A stretch of DNA of 11,089 nucleotides from Patescibacteria group bacterium (GTDB lineage Bacteria; Patescibacteriota; UBA1384; JAGGWG01), in NCBI GenBank assembly GCA_028698375.1, contig JAQVDI010000019.1:1-11089 (forward strand). Reading direction: 5' to 3'. Below, one piece after another: positions 5,482 through 11,089 of this stretch (its first letter is position 1; each line of letters opens with the position of its first letter). The notes beneath the pieces were generated by a model. That model worked only from the letters and a program-made list of their open reading frames with translations. It had not been told where the DNA came from and did not search any database. A program made the position numbers and the translations under genes.

Positions 5482-6585
5482 ATGAAACTAACAGTTTTAA
5501 CACAAAATTTGAAAGAAGGTTTAGAAACAGTAAGTTTTAGTATTATTGCTAGTGGCACACTACCTATTCTTTCTTATGTGTTGATGAAAGCTAAAGCTAG
5601 CGGTTTAGAAATTATTGGCACAAATTTAGAAATTGGTATTACAACTAAAGTTCGTGCAAAAGTAGATAAAGAAGGTGAAGTGGTTATCCCTTTTAAATTG
5701 CTGATGGAATTTGTAAATAATATTAATGATGAAAAAATTGAAATTGAAAAAGTAGAACAGGAGGTAAAATTAAAAACAAATCATTATAAAGCTCAAATTT
5801 TAAGTGTTAATGCTGAAGAATTTCCTCTACTTCCTCAAATTAATAATTATAAAGAAATAAAAATTAAAAAAGATGATTTTATAAATGGTGCACAAAAAGT
5901 AGTCGTGGCGCCAGCCATGGATGAAACAAGACCAGCTTTAGCCGGTGTATTATTTTGGTTAAAAAAGAATGAGATGTCTTTAGTCGGGACAGATAGTTCT
6001 CGTTTAGCTGAGCTCAAAATTGACCAAGAAAAAAAGAACATAGAAGAAACAAAAGTAATTTTACCTTTAAAAGTTGTTCAAGTCTTATTAAGAATTTTGA
6101 GTAAAAGTTTAGAAAAAGAATTTGTCATTCAAATTTCTGAAAATCAAGTTAAATTTAAAATTGATGATTCAATTTTAGTCGGGCGATTAATTGAGGGCGA
6201 TTATCCAGATTATGAACAAATTATTCCTCAAAGCTATAAAACACGTTTACTGTTGAATAAAAATGAATTATCTAAAGCTTTAAAAATTTTAACTTCTTTT
6301 TCCCAAGAAATTAATAAAGAAGTGGTGATTGAAGTTGGAAAAAAAGAAATTAAATTAACAGCTAATTCTCCCCAAGTCGGTGCTAATGAGGCTGTTTTAG
6401 AGGGCAAAATTGAAGGTGATACAATTAAAATTAAATTTAATGGTTCTTTTATTAATGACGGTTTGGGAGTTATTGATGAGTCGGAAATCACTTTGGATTT
6501 AACCGGTGAGTTAAGTCCAGCTATTTTACGTGGTGTTAAAAATGAAAAATTTACTTATTTGGTAATGCCACTGAAGGAAGAATAA
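5482..6585 (+). CDS. dnaN: DNA polymerase III sliding clamp, beta subunit
   Basis: The product has 367 residues, the standard length. Three clamp domains of about 120 residues each are recognisable. Domain 1 begins MKLTVLTQNLKEGL and includes ILSYVLMKA and IIGTNLEIGI. Domain 2 begins near INGAQKVVVAPAMDETRPALAGVLF and holds the TDSSRLAE motif. Domain 3 ends in FTYLVMPLKEE, whose VMPL stretch lines the pocket that binds polymerase and other clamp partners. The protein forms a ring dimer that tethers DNA polymerase III to the template. It follows the predicted oriC. Upstream is only a weak purine run (AAAAAGAAAC). recF follows after 4 bases, so the two are surely co-transcribed. Confidence 0.97.
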   Translation: MKLTVLTQNLKEGLETVSFSIIASGTLPILSYVLMKAKASGLEIIGTNLEIGITTKVRAKVDKEGEVVIPFKLLMEFVNNINDEKIEIEKVEQEVKLKTNHYKAQILSVNAEEFPLLPQINNYKEIKIKKDDFINGAQKVVVAPAMDETRPALAGVLFWLKKNEMSLVGTDSSRLAELKIDQEKKNIEETKVILPLKVVQVLLRILSKSLEKEFVIQISENQVKFKIDDSILVGRLIEGDYPDYEQIIPQSYKTRLLLNKNELSKALKILTSFSQEINKEVVIEVGKKEIKLTANSPQVGANEAVLEGKIEGDTIKIKFNGSFINDGLGVIDESEITLDLTGELSPAILRGVKNEKFTYLVMPLKEE

Positions 6586-6589
6586 AAAC

Positions 6590-7636
6590 ATGAAAATTTT
6601 TTTATCTAATTTCCGCAATATAAAAGAAAAAAAATTAGATTTAAAAAAAACACCACTATTTATTTATGGCGCTAATGGTAGCGGTAAAACTAGCATTTTA
6701 GAAGCGATTTATTTTTTATCTACCTCTAAATCTTTCCGCCATCATCAAAAAAATAATTTAGTTAATTTTAAAAATGATAGCGCTTTTTTGGAGTTTAAAA
6801 AAAAGAAACAAATTTTAAGAATTAAGATAAATAAAATAGGTAAAAATCAATATTATTTAAATAATAAAATAATTCCCCGCTACAAATCTATTAATCATGT
6901 TTTAGCAGAAGTTTTTTGGTGGGGAGATTTTAAACTGGCTTATGGCGGGCCAGAAGAAAGAAGAAGGTTTTTGAACTTGCTTTGCTTACAAGTTGAGCCA
7001 GTATATCTTCAATATTTGCTTTTGTATTCTAAAATTCTTAAAGAAAGAAAATTCGCGCTCGTGAAAAAAGATCATAATTTATTGGATATATGGGATAAAA
7101 AAATATCAGTGGTTGCGGAAAAGCTTTATATTATACGTAAAAAAACCTTGAGATTAATTAACCAAAATTTACCCAAAACACTAAAAAAATTAAGACCCAA
7201 ATTTAAAGAACCAGAAGTTTTGTATAAAGGTTTTTTTCTAAATAAAGAAGAATTTATAAAGAAATTAAAAGCAAATCGTCAATTTGATTTGCTAGATTTT
7301 AAAACTCATTTCGGGCCCCATCGAGATGATTTAAAATTTTGTTGGCACAATTCGGAAAAATCTAGCAATCTTGATTCTGGGAAAAGAATTGATTTAAAAA
7401 ATTTTTCCCAAGGTGAAGTTAAAAGTTTTTTGCTGGGTTTAAAATTAAATTTTTTGTTTAACCTCACCGAAAAAGAAAAGTATTTTTTAATTGATGATTG
7501 TTTTGCTGAAATTGATAATGAAGTAATTTTAAATTTAATTAAAATTAGTCAAAAGAAAAAAATAAAACTTATTTTAACTCATCAATCTAAACCAAAAATT
7601 AATTTAGGTCAAAAAGAATTAATGAAATTATTATGA
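6590..7636 (+). CDS. recF: DNA replication and repair protein RecF
   Basis: The product has 348 residues, near the usual 350-370. It is an SMC/ABC-type ATPase: Walker A GANGSGKT (27-34), the arginine and coiled middle part of lobe II (about 125-230), the family motif GPHRDD (242-247), the ABC signature NFSQGE (271-276), Walker B YFLIDD (298-303) and a histidine switch LTHQ (329-332). RecF binds gapped DNA and helps RecO/RecR load RecA at stalled forks. A purine-rich GAAGGAAGAA precedes the ATG, one of the few plausible Shine-Dalgarno sites here. The gene follows dnaN by 4 bases and overlaps the next gene in ATGA. Composition is very AT-rich (12 G/C of 60 in 6781-6840), with long lysine runs as a result. 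Confidence 0.96.
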   Translation: MKIFLSNFRNIKEKKLDLKKTPLFIYGANGSGKTSILEAIYFLSTSKSFRHHQKNNLVNFKNDSAFLEFKKKKQILRIKINKIGKNQYYLNNKIIPRYKSINHVLAEVFWWGDFKLAYGGPEERRRFLNLLCLQVEPVYLQYLLLYSKILKERKFALVKKDHNLLDIWDKKISVVAEKLYIIRKKTLRLINQNLPKTLKKLRPKFKEPEVLYKGFFLNKEEFIKKLKANRQFDLLDFKTHFGPHRDDLKFCWHNSEKSSNLDSGKRIDLKNFSQGEVKSFLLGLKLNFLFNLTEKEKYFLIDDCFAEIDNEVILNLIKISQKKKIKLILTHQSKPKINLGQKELMKLL

Positions 7637-7935
7637 TTGAAATTCAACCCAGTTTATTACAAAAAGTAATTCGTGGTTTGAGCAGTGAACCAGCGGCTTT
7701 TTTGGTGTGTAATAAAACTAATAAAATAATAAAAAAAAGGCAATTATGTGATTTTATCTGGCCAATTAGTTTTAAAAAAGGCAATTTAACACTTGGGGTT
7801 TTTGACGCTTTTTATATTAATTTATTTCGTGCTCACGAAACAAAATTTTTAGAACAATTGAACTCACAAATTAATCCCACAAAAGTAAATAAAATTTTTT
7901 ATCGTTTTTCGGATAAAAAAGAGAATAATTTTTAA
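7633..7935 (+). CDS. DciA-like (DUF721) protein, probable helicase-loading factor
   Basis: The product has 100 residues. The central part resembles the DUF721/DciA core: a tryptophan near the start (FIWPISFKKG, 41-50), a strand with the typical 'G-x-L-x-hydrophobic' pattern (GNLTLGVFDAFYINLF, 50-65), a helix leading to EQLN (74-77), and a closing basic strand (VNKIFYRF, 85-92). In bacteria lacking DnaC/DnaI, DciA brings the replicative helicase DnaB to the origin. Genes of this family commonly sit just after recF, as here. The ATG overlaps the recF stop (ATGA), indicating translational coupling. Similarity is weak by eye, so the assignment rests on both pattern and position. Unrelated recF-linked small proteins are the alternative. 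Confidence 0.65.
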   Translation: MIEIQPSLLQKVIRGLSSEPAAFLVCNKTNKIIKKRQLCDFIWPISFKKGNLTLGVFDAFYINLFRAHETKFLEQLNSQINPTKVNKIFYRFSDKKENNF

Positions 7936-7997
7936 TAAAAAGAATTTTACCGATTAACTTGTGTGCGAATTATGTACATTTTCATAGAAACAAAACG

Positions 7998-8065
7998 AAG
8001 AATCTAAAATCATATCTGCAAATTTTCTACATATGGAGATTTTTTGCAGATATAAATAGATTCTT
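7998..8065. terminator. Two-tier inverted repeat between convergent genes, probable two-way terminator
   Basis: The inner stem pairs ATATCTGCAAA (8012-8022) with TTTGCAGATAT (8043-8053), 11 perfect pairs around a 20-base loop. The outer stem pairs AAGAATCT (7998-8005) with AGATTCTT (8058-8065), 8 perfect pairs. The stems are separated by unpaired AAAATC and AAAT. It lies in the spacer where the rightward replication genes and the leftward giant gene end toward each other. Neither side has an ideal T tract, so termination is inferred from position. Confidence 0.6.
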
Positions 8066-8068
8066 TAG

Positions 8069-8114
8069 AAATTAAAAATTTATTTAGCATTTTATGATTC
8101 ATTATTTTTAATTT
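8069..8114. repeat. Second AT-only inverted repeat near the end of the giant gene
   Basis: AAATTAAAAAT (8069-8079) is the exact complement of ATTTTTAATTT (8104-8114), with a 24-base loop between. The stem is entirely A:T and thus weak as RNA. It is adjacent to the larger hairpin and 18 bases from the stop codon of the leftward gene, so it may assist termination of that transcript. Chance pairing in AT-rich DNA is possible. Confidence 0.4.
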
Positions 8115-8131
8115 TTCATGTTAATTTAGTG

Positions 8132-11089
8132 CTAATATCCTATATGGACATGATCCCACATAGTTGGAGAAGTAAACATCCCTTTGTCGCCACGTTCATC
8201 AACAGAGCCGTATTTTTGAGTTAATAAATCATTTAATTCTTGGGAAAACTCTCCATTTTCATTAAGACCGGCAAAATAATAAACGTCTTCTTTCTTAAAA
8301 GTAATAATTTTAGTTGGTGTTGGATCAGTGTCTAAAACTTGTGTCAGAGTGGTGCGAATTTGCTTCTGGGCAACAACTTGAGGATCTTCGCAGCTAACTT
8401 TTCCAAATCCAAGCCAACTAAAAACTTGTAAAACTGCGCTAGCGCAGGCGCCAAGATCACTGCCGCCGCTGCCATAACAACGACTTGCGTTTACAACAAA
8501 ACCAGAAAATCCATTCATGCCAACCGCATTGTCTATAGCATCAGTTAAGCCGATTTGATCGGCGATAAAAAGTTGATTGCTTAGTTGTGACGGATTGTTC
8601 AGAGCAACTTGCCATTGTTCTAAGGTGTTGATAGGAATCCCTGTTTTTTCTTCTAAAAAACTAGTGGTAGCGTCTGAAAATGATTCAAAATTTTCGGTTT
8701 TAGCAAAGTTTTTTAGGTCCAAAAAAGCATTATAGATTTGGTTAAATTGCTGAGTATTTTTTTGTATCCCAGGTAGGCCCAAAATAAAATTTTCCACATC
8801 TAGATTTTGCAGGTCAAAATCTTGTTTTAAAACCAAATCGTTAATAATGATTGGGTTAATACCTGCCTTGTTGGCGATATAGTCTACCAACAGTCTATTT
8901 TTTTGATCAGTTGTTCCTTCGGTCATAATTTTAGTTATACCAACCGGGATGTCAGGATCTTGAGAGAATAAGGCAGCATCCGCAAGATTGAAGGCGGTTT
9001 CTTTAAGAGCTGTTTGTTTTATTTTTTCTTGTTCGGTTTGATAAATTGAAATTGCTTCTCTCCCGGTTGGTTTGGCAATTGTAAGATCACCCAAAAAAGA
9101 CTTTTTCACTTCTTCGTAGCTGATACCCTGTTCTCCCAAAATGCTTTGAGCTTGATTGGCAATTTTGGCTGCGCCTAAAACAGAAAAGGCAATTGATAAA
9201 TTGTTTTGTGTGAAATAAGAGGCATCATTGTTAGGAATGTTAAGACTAGAGCTAATTAATTCGTTGATGTTGACATCATCTCCGAACAAGTTATTGATAT
9301 CACCACTGCCACCGGCAAGATAGTTTTCATAAGCTGAAATTAAAAGATTATATTGAGATTCATTGTTAACAATATTTTGAGCAAATTTTTCTATTGCTAA
9401 AGTTTTTAAATCATTGATTTGCGACTGGTAATCACCATCACTGTTGAAAAAATTTAAAATAATTGTTGGCGGAATTTTAAAAATATCACCTAATTTAGCT
9501 TGAGCCACATTGATGAGAAAATTTTCTAATTCATTTCCATCTTTACTTCTGATACTGTTGATGAGTTGGTTTAAATCTATTTTACTTTCCTCTGGAAGGT
9601 TGAGAGCTTGTGCTGCTTTTTGATCCGTTAAAGCAAACAGGGTATTTTCCATCCAGGCACTTTCTAACCAATCATTAATGTTTAGTTCCCCTTTTAATAG
9701 TTGATAAGTTGAATTGGGCGGTAACCCTAATTTTTGATCAGCCGTTTCTGATAAAAGCTGTCGTACGGTATCGCTGTTTTTATTATTTTTTAAATTATCC
9801 AAAATCATTTTTAGTTCCTCGGTACTTAACCCGAGAAGAGCTGCAATATTTTCAGGAACAGTTCCTTGTTCAGTATCTCCAGCCGCAATTCCCATCAAAC
9901 TATTAAAATCAGTTAGATTAATTTCTAGTTTACCGTTGAGATCAAGGTTGCCAATTTCAATTCCACGGTTGTTTAGCCAAGCGACAATTGCGATAGTGGT
10001 TAATTCTTGTGGGTTTTTGTACCAGTCATCAGGGAAGGTGCTTTTGTCTAAGCTCCAAGTATTAACGCCCAAGGATTCTAGAATTTGATAACTGGCAATT
10101 TCTTGAGCGACGTCTTCTACGTCTATATTTGGCAAAGAAAGTTTTTCTAGAGTGTTAGGCGGCAAAACAGCTTCGCGACTAACTTTATTTAACCCTAATA
10201 AATTAAGAATAAAAGCCCAGTCACCATTTTTAATTCGGTTTTCGCTGAATATCCCTGGTAATTGATTAGAGATTTCCAAGTTGTCTTTTAGTGTTTCTTG
10301 TATAAGAACACTAATTGCTTGATTCAATTTTTCTTTCTCGCTGCCATTGGAAAGAATTTTAGCCAAGTTGGTTAGACTAATTTTATTAATACCCAAACTT
10401 TTTTTAAAAATAGAACCGAAATCACTGCCAAAATCTAAATCAGTATCTTTTTTAACAATTAAAGCCTCGCCTACTTTTTGAAAAAAGTTATTAGGGTCAT
10501 TGAAAATTTCATATGTTGGACAGGTTTGTTCTCCGGCAATACCAGGGCAGATATCAAAACCAACGCTAGGTGAATAGGGAGCATTTTTGAAAAAATAATC
10601 GTTGCTAGTAAAAGTTTTTTCCTGATCCTCTAAATTAAGAACCATGGCTAAAATATATCTCCCGGCTGCAATTTTGTATTTAGGATCACTCAGGTCGCCT
10701 TTAGGTAAACCCAACCAATTGGTTTGATATTGAGGATTTTCTTGGTTCATAAAGCCATCCTTAAATTTATTTCCAATTAGGCTAGCTAAATAGTTTAGAT
10801 CTTTTTTCTGTAAAGCTAGGGTCATTTCTCCCGGATTTAATTGCCAAAGATTTTGATAAAAAACATTAGAACGTGTAACTGTGTTAAAAATTTGATTTTC
10901 GTCTGTCTGGGTATAAAAAGATTTTTTAATTAAAGCTTGACCTAATTCTTGGCTGGAATTAAAATCATTAATTTCTATGCCTTGCAAGCCTAATGTTTGG
11001 GAAAGATAAGATTTATAGGTATTGGTGAAAATTTCATTCCAATTAGAACCTTGCAGTGATCCGCTCGGCAATTTTAATTGTTCTTCTAT
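8132..11089 (-). CDS. Giant alpha-helical repetitive protein of unknown function, 5' end outside the window
   Basis: The frame is open from base 11089 to a TAG at 8132-8134, giving 985 visible residues. The only start-like codon near the edge (TTG at 11069-11071) is preceded by six in-frame sense codons, so the true start lies outside. The sequence is soluble-looking, rich in Asn, Gln, Leu, Asp and Ser, and mostly predicted helix. A motif LG(L/I/V) followed by a polar turn and a Leu-rich helix recurs irregularly, with its glycine at visible residues 34, 127, 233, 299, 341, 420, 455, 743 and 817. Five cysteines lie in two groups (181, 190 and 871, 882, 900), which suits disulfides outside the cytoplasm. 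Residues 882-897 are hydrophobic. The protein ends in MWDHVHIGY. No signal peptide can be checked. I recognise no family; an envelope-associated or secreted protein is a guess. Confidence 0.9.
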   Translation of the reverse strand: MEEQLKLPSGSLQGSNWNEIFTNTYKSYLSQTLGLQGIEINDFNSSQELGQALIKKSFYTQTDENQIFNTVTRSNVFYQNLWQLNPGEMTLALQKKDLNYLASLIGNKFKDGFMNQENPQYQTNWLGLPKGDLSDPKYKIAAGRYILAMVLNLEDQEKTFTSNDYFFKNAPYSPSVGFDICPGIAGEQTCPTYEIFNDPNNFFQKVGEALIVKKDTDLDFGSDFGSIFKKSLGINKISLTNLAKILSNGSEKEKLNQAISVLIQETLKDNLEISNQLPGIFSENRIKNGDWAFILNLLGLNKVSREAVLPPNTLEKLSLPNIDVEDVAQEIASYQILESLGVNTWSLDKSTFPDDWYKNPQELTTIAIVAWLNNRGIEIGNLDLNGKLEINLTDFNSLMGIAAGDTEQGTVPENIAALLGLSTEELKMILDNLKNNKNSDTVRQLLSETADQKLGLPPNSTYQLLKGELNINDWLESAWMENTLFALTDQKAAQALNLPEESKIDLNQLINSIRSKDGNELENFLINVAQAKLGDIFKIPPTIILNFFNSDGDYQSQINDLKTLAIEKFAQNIVNNESQYNLLISAYENYLAGGSGDINNLFGDDVNINELISSSLNIPNNDASYFTQNNLSIAFSVLGAAKIANQAQSILGEQGISYEEVKKSFLGDLTIAKPTGREAISIYQTEQEKIKQTALKETAFNLADAALFSQDPDIPVGITKIMTEGTTDQKNRLLVDYIANKAGINPIIINDLVLKQDFDLQNLDVENFILGLPGIQKNTQQFNQIYNAFLDLKNFAKTENFESFSDATTSFLEEKTGIPINTLEQWQVALNNPSQLSNQLFIADQIGLTDAIDNAVGMNGFSGFVVNASRCYGSGGSDLGACASAVLQVFSWLGFGKVSCEDPQVVAQKQIRTTLTQVLDTDPTPTKIITFKKEDVYYFAGLNENGEFSQELNDLLTQKYGSVDERGDKGMFTSPTMWDHVHIGY

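Noticed and set aside
6234..6491. Minus-strand open frame inside dnaN
   Set aside because: It is a shadow of the clamp gene, with no promoter, no start signal and no recognisable motif.
7962..7989. Sequence with 19 of 28 matches to the E. coli dif site as I remember it
   Set aside because: The right, XerD-binding half, normally the most conserved part, matches poorly. The site lies next to the origin rather than the terminus, and A/T-rich DNA gives such partial matches easily. A genome-wide dif profile search would settle it.
8590..8640. Helix-turn-helix-like stretch TGIPINTLEQW in the giant protein
   Set aside because: It resembles a DNA-binding helix pair, but the same LG/TG-x-x-x-x-L pattern recurs throughout the protein, so it is better explained as the internal repeat.
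11069..11071. TTG as the start codon of the giant gene
   Set aside because: The reading frame continues through six sense codons to the window edge, and the residues there continue the repeat-like style. The start is most likely outside.
1..11089. CRISPR arrays, tRNA or rRNA genes, insertion sequences
   Set aside because: I found no regularly spaced long direct repeats, no tRNA-like cloverleaf or rRNA stretch, and no transposase or flanking terminal repeats in the window.

Overview
The window is an AT-rich bacterial chromosome segment centred on the replication origin. Its genes run rpmH-rnpA-yidD-yidC-jag leftward and dnaA-dnaN-recF-(dciA-like) rightward. This is the classical bacterial origin neighbourhood, but gyrB is missing after recF and mnmE/rsmG are missing after jag. 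Small genes, overlaps of 4, 14 and 47 bases, few clear Shine-Dalgarno sites, a compact YidC without a lipobox, a nucleotidyltransferase-fold protein of a type I associate with ultrasmall bacteria, and a giant repetitive orphan protein together suggest a member of Patescibacteria (Candidate Phyla Radiation). That placement is inference. TGA is a true stop here: it ends recF within an ATGA overlap and ends the nucleotidyltransferase gene. The recoded genetic code 25 of Gracilibacteria/Absconditabacteria is therefore not used.

Left part (1-1759): a tyrosine recombinase cut by the left edge reads leftward. A nucleotidyltransferase-fold protein reads rightward. The two diverge from an 81-base spacer in which both promoters sit so close to the ATG that both mRNAs are predicted to be leaderless.

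Centre (1760-7935): the leftward operon makes ribosomal protein L34, the RNase P protein, the membrane-insertion factors YidD and YidC, and the KH/R3H RNA-binding protein Jag. It starts from a near-consensus promoter with a leader of about 100 bases carrying a degenerate 7-base repeat. DnaA boxes lie on both sides of dnaA. The array between dnaA and dnaN is regularly spaced and runs into a DnaA-trio-like sequence and an AT-rich unwinding region, so this is the most likely oriC unwinding site. The rightward genes supply the initiator (DnaA), the sliding clamp (DnaN), a gap-repair ATPase (RecF) and a probable helicase-loading partner of the DciA type.

Right part (7936-11089): a convergent spacer holds two inverted repeats, probably a two-way terminator. 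Beyond it is a leftward gene of at least 985 codons that runs off the right edge. It encodes an alpha-helix-rich, degenerately repetitive protein with five cysteines and an Asp-His-x-His C-terminus. I cannot assign a function; it is the least explained object in the window.
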